Part shown: piece after piece, positions 22,316 through 33,141 of the stretch | Numbering within the stretch: the stretch's first letter is position 1 | Layout: each line of letters opens with the position of its first letter | DNA from: Pascua guehoae | Taxonomy: Eukaryota; Basidiomycota; Tremellomycetes; Trichosporonales; Trichosporonaceae | Direction: 5' to 3' | DNA length: 64,000 bases | Assembly (NCBI GenBank): GCA_001600415.1 | Contig: BCJX01000002.1 | Coordinates: forward strand, 62,001 to 126,000 | Notes under the pieces: generated by a model | What the model was told of the DNA's origin: nothing | Databases searched by the model: none | What the model saw: only the letters and a program-made list of their open reading frames with translations | Translations under genes and position numbers: made by a program

Positions 22316-24932
22316 CTACTTCTTGCCTGAGCCAACCCACTGGGCAGCCCAACCGAGGAACTCGGCCTGCAAGTTAGTAACGCGGTCGAATGCTATCAAG
22401 AGTTATCACTCACATGCCACTTGACCGAGTTGTGCGGCTTGGTAATCCAGTGGTTCTCATCGGGGAAGAAGAGGAGCTTGCTCGGAGTGCCCTTGTACTG
22501 GAGGGCATTGAACGTCGATAGACCCTCGGCCTCGGAGAGGCGGAAGTCTGACGAAGTTAGTTTGGGGTCCATTCAGCTGCAAAGCCAACTCACCAAGGGC
22601 ACTGTGCACAACCAACATGGGCGTGCACCACTCGTCGACGAACTTCGAAGGGTCCCACTTGTCAATAGTGTTACCTGGGGTCGTAGGGGTGCCGCCAAAG
22701 TCATGGATGGGGAACCAGAGCTCCTCAGTCGACCAGAACATGGAGCGTGTGCTGAAAAGCCCATCGTGGTTGAAGAGAGCCTTGAAGCCCTCGCCAAATT
22801 CGCCATTGTTGTTGTGGCCGTTGATCCAATTCATCATGTAGCCACCGTACGAAGCACCAGCAGCGGTGGTACGCGAAGGGTCGATCCAGGGGTACTTGTC
22901 CAAAGCGGTCTGGTAACCGGCCCTGAGGTCTTCGAAAGGACCTGGAGGTCAGCACAGTCTGGAAAATGTTTGGGCTTTGGGTCGGGCTCCTTGTTTGGCC
23001 ACAACTCACGATCACCCCAGTGGTTCTGGATGCGGTCGACAAAGTCCTGGCCGAAGCCTGTCGAGCCGGTCGGGTTGACAGCCACGATAAAGTAGCCCTG
23101 CGCAGCAAACGTTGGGGGGCTCCAGCGCGTCGACCAGTTGTCAAGCCATGCCGACTGTGGGCCGCCATGGACAAGGAAAACTAGCTGTTAGTCATGTCCA
23201 GCACGGAGAGCCTGGTCCTAGTCACTCACTCATCGGCCACGACTTGTGACTGTCGTCCTTGGAGAACCCAGGTGGGGTGAGGACCCACGCCTGGACCCAC
23301 CTTCCTTCGTCACCCTCGAACCAGATCGACTCCTGGTGGATGTCGTCGAGCTTGCCAGCGATATGTGCCGAGCTGTAGTCGGTGAGGCGGTGCAGTTCCT
23401 CACCGTTGTCGCTGAGGTCGAGGCGGTAGTTGTCCGGGGGCATTACCATCGACTGCTTGGAAATGAGGATAGAGTTGGGTTTACCAGCCAGCGTTGCAAT
23501 GCCAGTAGTCGACCCGTTGTGAAGGAGAGCACGTGGAGTCGCATCCTTGCAGTCAAGGCGGTAAGGAAGAGTCGACCCTTCATTCTGGGCGGTAAGGAAA
23601 ACGGTCTCTCCGTTGATGTCCCACACAACCAAGGTTGGGGAGCGGTCCCAGTTCTCGGTCCACTTGGCCGTTTCGCCAGCAGCATCGCCTGCATCGTTGA
23701 GCGTGTGAACGACTACCACGTTGCGATCGGATTCGTAACCGTCCTCGGCCATCTCGAGCCACATGACCTTCGTCCCATCTGGGGAGAAGACGACACTGGA
23801 AATTGCGCCGTGGTCGTACGGAGTAAGGTTGATAGGCTCATCACCACCGGAAAGGGGGATCAGCTGGACGTCCAGGCGTGTGTAAATGGCAATATTACGG
23901 TCGGTTGGCTTGAGCGCGACCGCAACGTGCGAGTCCGAGAGGGAAAACGTTGTACCGTCGATGGCATCCATTTGCGAGTAGAGGTTGGTGCCTTGCATCA
24001 GGTTGCGGAACGTTCCCGAGCCTTGGAACGAGGTCGGGTCGAGGTCGGTAGCGCCCAGGACGTAGACGCGGCCAGGCGTGCGCCAAATGTCCCAGTGGCG
24101 CACGAAGAGGTCATCATAGACAACGCCAGAGGTGCCACGGTTCTCCCACTCCTCGTCTTTGGCAGCTGTCTCATTCAGAGAGCCCTGTCCATTATCCCAG
24201 ACCGCCGCATTGAACACGAGGTGCCCGTTGCGGTACTGGAGCGAACTTGCCTCAATCCCCGAAGGGAACTGGGTGAGGACTTTACCAGGAATCAGCGGCC
24301 CGCTGTCGCCAACGTTGAACGACTGGAGCGCAGTGCCGTTGAGGTACGCAACCGTGTCGCCGGATAACCAGAGAAAGGAGGTCAGTTGAGCCGAAGGACC
24401 AGAGTACAGCTTCTTGGGCTCTGAGCCACCTTGGATGTCGATGAGATAGACCGAGCGTGTCGATCTGGCATCAGCAAGTTGCCTCGACAACGATGGTAAC
24501 ACAGTGCCTCAATAGGTGGTACCGTAGTGCCTCAAAGTCAAGAAGTGTTCGATGACGTCATGCCAGTGGACAAGACTAGGAAGTGACGGCGGCTTGGCAT
24601 TGGTCAAGGAGGGCATACACCAACCACAGATGGAGGCTCATCTGCTGAGCAAGTGTAACATAGCCCCCAGTCCACGAGTATCGACGCCAAAGGTTCGATT
24701 ACGGTAACACCAAACACACACCATTGAACACTTACTTGTCAGTCTCGGGGTCCCACACGTCGACAGTGTTGATGGCGTGCTGGCCATCGGGGCTAGCATA
24801 GGCCAAGCCGGGACGCGGGGTGGTGAGCATGTCCTGCGCCGTCCAAGCGCCAGAGTCCCCATTGGAACTGGGGTTGTTGTCGGCGCGTACGCCAAGCGCT
24901 GCAATCAGCGCGACGATGGGGCGAAACAGCAT
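22316..24932 (-). CDS. Secreted dipeptidyl-peptidase, S9 prolyl-oligopeptidase family (DPP5-like)
   Basis: Six exons (24932-24736, 24464-23230, 23180-23010, 22941-22594, 22547-22414, 22366-22316) total 2136 nt, giving 711 aa, typical for fungal DPP5. A signal peptide ([17 protein letters not shown]) is followed by [20 protein letters not shown], the usual S9C opening. A beta-propeller region follows, then the alpha/beta-hydrolase domain starting [11 protein letters not shown]. The putative triad is Ser565 in GASYGG, Asp651 in SALGDFR and His683 in DENHW. Several NxT/NxS sites fit secretion. Family activity is release of X-Ala or similar dipeptides from peptides. The first intron is long (271 nt) for this window, and I saw no extra exon within it. 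A CTATATAAG element lies about 45 bp upstream of the ATG. Confidence 0.93.
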
Positions 24933-24974
24933 GTTGAAGGGCGAGGCTGGTTAGCGATTTCCATCGCAAGGTCG

Positions 24975-24984
24975 GGGCTTATAT
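24975..24984 (-). promoter_or_regulatory. TATA box of the S9 peptidase gene
   Basis: CTATATAAG on the minus strand about 45 bp 5' of the ATG. Confidence 0.5.
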
Positions 24985-27286
24985 AGACGAGGGTTTACGC
25001 TGTGGCTGGTCCGCGATGGCGATCCTGCTAGCGGCCTATCAGTAGTGAGTGCTTTCCGCCCTCGACGGTGCGCAGCACACGGCGCGAGAAGAGAGACCCG
25101 CCGCACACCCATCCTCGGACCGACTGCCCCCGTTAGCATCTTTGGCTACGGCAGCGCGGCTGGCATGTTGGGCCACAGTAGCACTGGTAACATGTTTGAC
25201 TACGGCATATGATACAGCATGAAGCCTTATTTGGCGTAACGCTAGAGGTATTGTCGACAACGCTGGTCAATCCACCTCTGTTCCGCGCCGAGACGTGACT
25301 TCTTTCCGCCATCGGAACCATGTGTGGGGTTCTAGGATGGAATATCTCGATTTGAGGGCCTCGAGCCGTGCCATGGGCTCGACCACAGCAGCTAACACTA
25401 CCGGATATGACATGTACGACATCGTGTTGTTTGCCTGACGGATGAGTTGACGCAAAGTGAAGTTATTGTCTCCTTGGGCCATGTTCCGTTTCGGCCAGGA
25501 CGCCGGAACATGTTCCTGGCTCGTAAGTCTAAACCATATCCAGAGCCAGTCATTCGGCCAAGATAATCGCGCAACCTTGTCAGGGAGTGTCCCAGACGAT
25601 CACTTGTCTCAGCCACCCATTATAGCCGCCCTGTTGAAGAGAATGGAGACTTACGAAGTGCTCTAGCAATGTCTTGGAGAACAACCTACTTTCTGTACAA
25701 AGTTGGTGGCAACATTCTAGACGATGCTGTTCTCAATTTGGGACTCAACTTCACCTAGGAAACGCATGGATCAAGCGTCAGGTCACGTAAACAATCGTCA
25801 TGTGGACGTCAGTGGTCAAGTCTTGGCATCTTGGCATGCACTAAATTCCGCTGGATGCACATGGTTTCATCGCATCCGCCATGTGACCCGAGCCTCCAAA
25901 CTCTGGCATCCGTTACACTTTGTCTTTCTGGTCCATCCATTCACCATCAACCATAACTGGTGGTCCGACATGCAAGCGTAAACTTCCAAGGCACACGGAA
26001 AAACAACGCCGCGCACATGCAAACAGAACGCTTAGTTCGAGGCCAGGAACACCGCGCACAGAAAAACTGGGGGCGGGTCCCCATTTGCGTCCCCTGGGGG
26101 CCCAGCGTTTGTTGAGATGCCCCGCGTGCAACCACCCCACCTAGCCAACTTGCCAAAGAGCAAAGTGGTATCGGAGATGGTTCTTTCCGCCATCAGTCTA
26201 CCGTCGGACGGTGCTGTGCTCCCCCGGCCCGGATCTCGTACCCCACAAAGTCAAAAAGTGTTTGGTTGAGGTCACACCAACCCCCTGCCTTCTACTACGC
26301 GCTGCCCATCATGACGGCGTGGTTATGACACATGATACTGCTCCGTCGTTCTGCTGGACGTTGGCCGCGGGTAGCTGGTCCGAAGCCATGCGTGGACCGA
26401 AGGACGCAGCAATGGGGAGGGCTGATGGTTGGGCGGCTACTGGCAGTTCTAAAGTGCGCCGTTAAAGAGGAGCTCGAGACGGCCGCCGGGTACCTTAATG
26501 CCTACAAACAAATGGACTCGGCGGCAACATACAAAAACGCCGACAGCTCTGAGGTTCTGATCGTCCCAAGTGTTGGAATAACCGCTGTACAAAAGGGAAT
26601 CGATTAGCCAAGTGTTGACCTTTCCAACACCAAGAGCCTCCAGAGCCTCCGCCTCCGCCTCCCGGGCGAGTGAGTTGATCATCCAGCCACCGTGTCGCAG
26701 CGCGAGAGGCTACGGTACGTACGGCCTGGAAGGTTGTTGGGGTTTACTAAGTCACAGGGCGGTCTTGCTTGAGTTGTCTGCAATGGCGCGAATGAACCAA
26801 GTTTAGCAGTGCCTTCAGAACTCTTGTTGAGTCTCCTAACCCAAAGCTTCGGTATTCTAGATGGGGGACACCCCGAAGACGCTGTGGCTTGGGTTCGGGC
26901 CGGCTCAACGTTAGGGTTGCGGCTGGTGATTTGTGGTACGGTTTGGAAGCGGACAAGTAGTGAACGGTATTTGTGGTTAGCGCGAGCCAGACTTGGGCGT
27001 AAGCTGGGTACGTTGCGCTGTTAGTATAAGTCTGTGTGTCTGCAACAACACCCGATAGCATGGGCAATGGTCTGTTGACGACGCGATGTCAACAGAGAAT
27101 GTCACGCAGGTCAAGGCTAGTGATGACGTCATTGGTCACTCTTCCTCCTGCCTGCCCGCTTGGACCTCAGCTCTGCTAAACATAGCTGGCGGGCCGAGTG
27201 AGATGCATCAAGCACTGTCCTCCAAGTCATCCCCACATGCAACACATCCACAAACAAGCAACTCTTCGACGACACACAACTTGGCA
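24985..27286. other. Intergenic, mostly without genes
   Basis: About 2.3 kb. The only coding-like stretch is the short aldo-keto-reductase-like segment described separately. The rest shows no exon chain. Confidence 0.45.
26449..26607 (+). pseudogene. Possible aldo-keto reductase relic
   Basis: A 50-residue open stretch contains ELETAAGYLNAYKQMDSAAT then YKNADSSEV. It resembles the AKR N-terminal region (A..AGYRHIDTAA.YKNE) with the catalytic Asp position kept. No upstream start domain and no downstream catalytic Tyr/Lys blocks are found nearby, so if related it is a fragment. Chance similarity is possible. Confidence 0.25.
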
Positions 27287-28304
27287 ATGGAGGAGCACAC
27301 TCCCCTGCTCCCAGACGCTCGGCATGACAGCGAGGGGGGTCGCTCGGAACGACAGCAACAGGTTGGCGAACTGCTCGAGAGCAAGACGACACACCGTGTG
27401 CTCCTTTCACTGGTAAGCGCATTTGGCACGCCAGGGCAGAGTCATTCAGACAGAGCAGCTGATAAGTCCCGCGATAGATTGCGATTGACGCCGTGTTTGT
27501 CTTGATGGATCTTGCATGGAGTACGTCACTTCCCGCTGGTGTCTTCCGCATTTGTTGTCGGATGCTGCGCTATCGGCGTCACCTTGACCCTCCGCTGGCC
27601 CAATTGAAGAACTCGCGCCCTCAGGTACTCTCACTTAACACTCACTCTCCTCAGACGTACTCAACCCCACCTGCGACCCAGGAGACAAGGATGAGGCACC
27701 GGAATGGCTCGAGAATCTATCCTACGTCTCCCTCGTGATTGACTTCTGCTTCCTCGTCGAAATTCCGTTGGCATTCTATGCGTTTGGTGCCCGATATTAC
27801 GGTCTGAGCGTCAAACGTTCCCCCGCCCCTCGTAAGTCACCAATGGGCAGGCTGGGCCTTATGATCTAGGGACCTGCACCTTCAGGAGAGCTGACATGTT
27901 CGTACAGACTTTGTTCTCCATCTCTTCGATGCCCTGGTCATCATCGGCACGGTGATTCTCGAGGTGGTGCTGGGAGGGAAAGAGCGTGAGCTCGCGGGAC
28001 TCCTCATCATTCTTCGTTTGTGGCGGATCGTAAAGCTTGTGAGTTGTTGTTGGCGCGATCAAGGGATGTTTGGTGCTCTTCGAGATGTCGGCATCAAGTA
28101 CCAGCGTCTCGATTCGACGGCCTTTCCCAAGTCTTCATCCTGCTGCTGCTCACGTTCCAGGTCGGTGCCGTTGGCGTAGGAGTGGGAGAATGGGACAAAT
28201 CCGCCATCGCCGACCTCGCTCAAGCACGAACCCGCATCACTGAGCTGGAGAAGGAAGTCACCGCCCTTCGCGGAGTGTTACACCTCAATAGGGAAGTTGC
28301 CTGA
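27287..28304 (+). CDS. Voltage-gated proton channel (Hv1 type)
   Basis: Exons 27287-27412, 27478-27520, 27655-27831, 27908-28038 and 28161-28304 give 206 aa. A hydrophilic N-terminus of about 35 residues precedes four helices of a stand-alone voltage sensor. S1 is VLLSLIAIDAVFVLMDLAW, with Asp46 at the proton-selectivity position and Asp53 one turn on. S2 is YVSLVIDFCFLVEIPLAF, with Phe and Glu92 of the charge-transfer centre. S3 is HLFDALVIIGTVILEVVL, with Asp123. S4 is LLIILRLWRIVKLV, with gating charges Arg152, Arg155 and Lys158 and the RxWR signature. A short coiled coil (ITELEKEVTALRGVL) ends the protein, as expected for a dimer. There is no pore domain. Known role: voltage- and pH-gated H+ extrusion across a membrane. 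A 15-nt in-frame microexon at 27610-27624 is a possible alternative, but it would need a 30-nt intron. Confidence 0.9.
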
Positions 28305-29014
28305 AGCACTAACGACTGCCCCGACTTTGGTACCGCCCGGTCAGGTAGCGACAATGTATCAGCCGAAGCATCCTTCATACCCCTACATCACCCATACGCA
28401 CCGAGCGTCAATGCTGTGCCTGTGCCCTTGGGAGGGAACCAGCTGGGTGCAATTTCAATTCAGTTCATACGAGACCGTCATGGGGCGGTAGTAACCCTTG
28501 TCCCCCGCACCAGTCCACCTCCATGATGTCCGCGCAAGCATCGTCTGTTACGTTGGTATTCAACCCAGGAAATACGTAGCCTCACTGGGTTAGCGGTATC
28601 GGGCCCCGTGGGAACCAGGTGCCCACCGCACCCAACCCACGTCGGAGCATTGTGGGCGGCATCTCGATGATCGATCTGCGACACCCCAAATTCCCGAGAT
28701 TAAGAAATGACGACAATTGCGCAGACGAGATGCTTCCGAGAGCCCACAGTGTTGCGGGCCATGCTAGGGCAGCTGGAACCACTGAACCGAACTAGTAGAG
28801 TTGCCATGACGATGTTATTGTCACACCAGTCACACCCCCAACCCCCTGGTTGTCACCCCCAGGCGCGCACTCTGTGACGTCATGGACGTCACAACCCCAG
28901 AATCACCGCCGTCCGCCATATATAGCTCACCCCTCTCTCACGCTACACCGGCATCTCTTCCATTCGCAAACTCTTCCTACCAACTACCTACACCGAAACT
29001 ACCACCAGCACACC
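28305..29014. other. Intergenic and promoter of the small Gly/Gln-rich gene
   Basis: No gene seen. A CATATATAG element at about 28917 and a CT/CA-rich leader precede the next ATG. Confidence 0.5.
28917..28926 (+). promoter_or_regulatory. TATA box of the small Gly/Gln-rich gene
   Basis: CATATATAGC about 95 bp upstream of the ATG at 29015. Confidence 0.5.
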
Positions 29015-29411
29015 ATGGATCTTCTCAACCAGGCTAAGGGCGCTCTCGGCGGTGCCGGCGGTGCGGGCGCCGCGCAGGGCCAGCAGCAGGGCCAGCAGCA
29101 ACAGCAGGCGCAGGGCGGTGCCACCGGCCAGCAGGACGCTCTCGGTACGTGCACGCTGCGTAGGCTCATCTAATCCCAACCACACCCATCCATTGATTGC
29201 TCCAAGCTGACGCATCCAGACAAGGGTGTCGACTCGGTTCTCAACCGCGCCGGTTACGGCCAGAGCGCCGCGACCACCGAGAAGATCTCGGACGGTGTCC
29301 GCTCTGCCTTCAAGTCGGTGAGTTTTATCAGCCTGTCTGGCGCGCCAAGAGTGCATCGTGGGCTGACAGCAGGGTACCGGCCGTGACGTCCCCATCCAGG
29401 ACAAGCAGTAA
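29015..29411 (+). CDS. Small Gly/Gln-rich hydrophilic protein
   Basis: Three exons (29015-29144, 29220-29317, 29373-29411) give 88 aa. The sequence opens MDLLNQAKGALGGAGGAG, continues with a low-complexity Gln/Gly stretch, then a helical, charged C-terminal part (DKGVDSVLNRAGYGQSAA, TTEKISDGVRSAFKS, GTGRDVPIQDKQ). No signal peptide, Cys or Trp. Small proteins of this make-up are common in fungi and often stress- or stationary-phase-induced, but that is general knowledge of similar proteins and not shown here. A TATA box and a CA-rich leader suggest strong, regulated expression. All introns are GT-AG and phase-consistent. Confidence 0.82.
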
Positions 29412-29766
29412 ACGCTGGTCGTAAATAGATGAACGGCGTGTGGCCGGATGTATCCATCTGAAGTCGAGCTTGCTTTGTGTTTCTCACACTGACCCGTCGC
29501 CCCATCATCACCGCCACACCCTCCAGCTGCCCTCCTTGACCGCAGGGCCAACACCACCTCACAAGGGCATCGGTGTACGAAGTCTCTTGTGCGTCTGCAG
29601 CATTGGTTCGGTTTTCAAGGGTTTACTACCATTCATCTCTGATTGCTACCACATAGAGTCCGCTTCATTCAGAGTTCGTAGACTCATCTTGCTGTGGGCC
29701 CGTGTGAGCAATCGATAAACAGCATGCGACTCGACATACCTGGTGTACACCATCGGCAGAGGGTTC
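29412..29766. other. 3' intergenic between convergent small genes
   Basis: About 350 bp serving as 3' regions of two convergent genes. No gene seen. Confidence 0.5.
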
Positions 29767-30033
29767 TTAGCCCTTGCAGCAGCAACGTTGGAGGCCCGGG
29801 AAGCAGTTGGTCTGCTCCATGTGGTCGAAACCGCCCACGTTCTGGCACCACCACTCGCACTTCTTGGACCAGATCCCACAGCCGCTGTAGTACTTGCAGC
29901 TGGGGAACTTGTCGTCTCGGGCGTCAAGCTTTGCGTCGCCAAAGACGGGGGGTTCAGCATCAGGCTCAGGTGTCGGGGAGGCTAGGACGCCAGCGGCCAT
30001 GGCGCAAAGGATGGCGACGAGGGTGAACTTCAT
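29767..30033 (-). CDS. Small secreted cysteine-rich protein
   Basis: A single exon of 88 codons. A clear signal peptide (MKFTLVAILCAMAAGVLA) is followed by an acidic, Pro-rich segment (SPTPEPDAEPPVFGDAK, ending LDARDD). The mature domain of about 45 residues has eight Cys in the pattern C-x5-C-x6-C-x3-C-x13-C-x6-CCC (FPSCKYYSGCGIW to LQRCCCKG). The acidic stretch before the Cys domain resembles a propeptide. Compact disulfide-rich secreted peptides of this size include effectors, antimicrobial peptides and small inhibitors. I do not recognise a named family and assign no activity. A TATTTAAG element lies about 85 bp upstream. Confidence 0.78.
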   Translation of the reverse strand: MKFTLVAILCAMAAGVLASPTPEPDAEPPVFGDAKLDARDDKFPSCKYYSGCGIWSKKCEWWCQNVGGFDHMEQTNCFPGLQRCCCKG

Positions 30034-31936
30034 GTTGTCGTAGAGCTTTGTCGTTTGTTGGGTGACAGTATTGATGGAGTGAGATGGTGCTTCCGGAAGA
30101 CATGTGCGTCTCTTAAATAGACAAACTTGAGCCAGTTCGCCGCTGCACAAACATCAACTTGAAACCCCTTGCCTCCTATCAAAATGCCAAGGACAGGTTC
30201 CAGAGCAAAGTAAGAACGAACGCGGCCCAGAAATGCCCGTGGAAATGCTTGCCAAGACGATCAGCGCGTGTCAGCCAGCAGTCACATGCCTTCGAGTGAC
30301 GTCCTTCCGCGATATGACAATGTTGTGAACCACACTTGCAAAGCATGATTGAGTGGGCATTTGCAGAAGTATTTGGGTGGGCGAAGTGGTGAGCTCCACT
30401 TTATCGACGTCAACATTGTCAGACGACATGAGTTGGACTCAATATACCACTGTCAGACAGGCTCCATTTGTTCAACTTTATCGCCGTTGTCATTGTCAAT
30501 CACCCTCACTCCCGGCTCCGAGCTGCACAGGTTTCATCCACTGGAAAATCGCGCACTGTTGAAAAAATATCTCGCTAGTATAGCATTCACGTTGAGGCAA
30601 TGCGGTGACATCAGTTCCCCAAGTTTCCGCGGTATTGGGGTTCACGGGCGAGCACCAGCTGGATAGCTGACTTGGCGCTCGAGTAGTGACCATGAATAAA
30701 GTGTGTCGGTTGCGTCGGTACCACATTGTGACGTGGTCTTGGCATGGAGATTAGTTAAGCTTATCGATGTCGACAGTACTGTACTGGCGCCCGAGCGATA
30801 GCCACAAATATACGCGCCAATGCTCCCCACATTCCTTCGCCCGGTCACATTCCTTCGCCACACGCCTGGTGTCCACAGCTACTGATCCACTCCAATAACC
30901 CGACGGGTGCCTATGGAGACACAGCCACGCCGTCTCCGCGTCATGTGCTAATACAAGTATTGGTGTTAGGCTCTCCATCACGATACCCCGGATGTTTTCT
31001 TCCAAGAGTAAACTCGCCCCACGCGCTAGCGCGCTGCTTTTCTGGGGGCTGTGCTATCGGGTACTGCCGTATCTAGGTACACCTAACCGGATCATGTCGC
31101 ATTGCCAGTGACCAGCACCGTTGTTGGAATACACTGTACCTACGGGGTATTACCTGCATCGGTTCCGATCCTTCTTCGACGGTGGCCTTCTTGGGCCTAC
31201 CACATTTCCCGTCCTATTATAAGGCACGCACCGAGTGGCGAAACCTCGAATGCACGCAGCACATGTGTCCTGGGCCAAGTATGGTTACATGCTAGTTCTA
31301 ATACGTCGAGGACAACAAGTTGACGCTTTTAAATCTGGTGTGTTATGCCTGCTAGTCTGTTGCGACGGCCGTTGCGTGGGGTAGTAAGTCATTGAGTGCT
31401 GGGCGGATAGGCTCTCTAGCCGTGGACAATCTCTAGTGTCCGCTGATGGGACGCAAGGGAAGGCTCCTGGTAGTGTCAGTATTTGTAGCTTGCCGTTGAT
31501 GCCGAATAGTAGGCTTGCGCTGAACCTGCTGAAATAGGCCGTCTGCGTAGCAAGGTGTTCAATCTGACACCGTTCGAAACGCTGCGTTCGAAACGCTGGG
31601 GCCGATTTGCCGGGGTACGCCGGGTCTCTGGGGCGGCGCCTTATCTGACAACATCGCCGTCAGCCCTGGTCCCAGGTAAACATAGGAGAACAACTAAGCG
31701 AGGCAACAACGCTGCGTTTTGAGCTAGGTGAAGGAAGGGGTGAGGTTCCTCCTCTGATGAATGCTGCCAAGCGCAACCATCAGGGCCTGCAGCTTGCCCG
31801 ACACGCCGACTTCACGCCTATGATGACGCTATCTAGCGATGTGACTTGTGCGCGGTTTGGACCCAAGGCCTCCAGGTATTTGCTGGGAAGCGTCTTCATG
31901 TCCTTGAAGTTACTCTACAATACAAACCAAAGACTC
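30034..31936. other. Intergenic, no gene seen
   Basis: About 1.9 kb between two minus-strand genes. Base composition is more AT-rich than in genes. A TACTGTAC octamer occurs near 30774. The only open frame near 31,757-31,936 is the shadow of the next gene. Confidence 0.5.
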
Positions 31937-33045
31937 CTAGACGCCCTCGTCAAGGCGATCAATAATCTTGCCCAACGCCTCGTCCACCTCGTCCACATTC
32001 ATTGCCCAGTCCTTCGGGGTAGTCTGGATGTAAAGCACGCCCTCTTCAAACTTGCACTCGCAGCAGAAGCGGTCTCCGTACTCGAGCTTGTCGACAATTC
32101 GCAGCGTGATCTCGTTGGTGTCGACTGCCTCGTTGAACGCCTCGCGCAGCATTTCGTCCTTGGGGAAGTCGCGCGATTCGAGCCGGTCTGCAGCACCCTC
32201 AAAGTATCTGAGCGTCGAACTGCCAAGGCCGGCTGTCCAATTGTCTCGGAGAGCGGTCCCGCGGTCCTCTGCAGCCTTGAGGGCTCCGAAGACTTGCATC
32301 CAGTTGGGGTTGACCTTGATGGCCCAGTTGCCGACGTGGCTCGCAATCTTGGAGCGGACCTCATCAATCTTGGGATCATAACTCGTGGCAATACTGAGCG
32401 TGGCCGAGGTAGGAAGAGTGTTGTCGGTGCGCGGCACGGCCGAGAGTGCCGAGATGAGCTTTGCGGGCCGGAGGGCTGTGGCCAAGTCTGCCCCCATCTT
32501 TCCCTCACTGAAGACCATGACCAGTGCCCCGTCCTTCACGATGGGGCCGCAACAGTCGTACATTCCATCAGGATCGAATTCGAACCCAAGAGTGTGAGCG
32601 GACGCAATGGTGTTGAGCTCCTCCTTCCCGGTATCGCCATTGTCCTTGATGAACTCCTCGATCCGTGAAATGGCACATTCGTAGTACCTACGATCAGCAA
32701 GGCGAAGGGGATGTAGGCTCAAATTGTTTGGGATGGCGACGACACAGGTCGTTGCAATACCCTCCTTGCAGTGAAAAATGCGGAAGCCAGAAGCGGATTG
32801 GCGTTTCAACTTACCTCGCAACAATCTCGCCGATAAAACCAACGTACTTTCCGGCGTGTGGTGCGATGCTCAGTGGATCAAACTCGCACTTCCAATCGAC
32901 GCCAAGGACATCGGTGAGCTTCTTTTCAAATTCGGGCCGCTTCGGGTCCCATCTGTCGCGCACTTGGATCAGCGTGTAAATTTCGTTCACACTCACTGCT
33001 CCGGCGATCCTGGAGAGACAGTTTCGGGGCGGGCGGCGTGTGCAT
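31937..33045 (-). CDS. Unknown two-module protein, member A of a local paralogous pair
   Basis: Three exons (33045-32997, 32962-32815, 32687-31937) give 948 nt, 315 aa. The product starts MHTPPAPKLSLQDRRS/MRDRWDPKRPEFE. The first intron is only 34 nt. No signal peptide or membrane segment. Recognisable blocks shared with the plus-strand neighbour at 34.5 kb are RDRWDP, KEEL, SATLSI and VNPNW, then GAADRLESRDFPKDEM and EITLRIVD. I do not recognise a known domain. Composition is that of a soluble acidic protein, and it ends DEVDEALGKIIDRLDEGV. An ACATATAAAG element at about 33132-33141 lies roughly 90 bp upstream of the proposed ATG and supports this start over the longer upstream frame. Confidence 0.72.
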
Positions 33046-33131
33046 TGCCGCGAGAGTTTGACTTGGAGTGCTTGTGTGAAGGAGGCAAGTTGCTGAGTGA
33101 GAGATAGAGTATCAGCATCAGCATTTACCAG

Positions 33132-33141
33132 CTCTTTATAT
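33132..33141 (-). promoter_or_regulatory. TATA box of paralog A
   Basis: ACATATAAAG on the minus strand about 90 bp 5' of the proposed ATG. Confidence 0.5.

Noticed and set aside
23246..24367. 373-codon plus-strand open frame
   Set aside because: Mirror of the S9 peptidase exon. No family resemblance of its own.
27525..27603. Hydrophobic frame FVVGCCAIGVTLTLRW inside the proton-channel intron
   Set aside because: It looks like a helix extension, but no AG acceptor lies before it and it ends in a stop. Splicing around it gives the expected Hv1 linker.
31757..32668. 303-codon plus-strand open frame
   Set aside because: Antisense to paralog A. The minus frame shares ordered blocks with paralog B and has a TATA box and phase-consistent introns.
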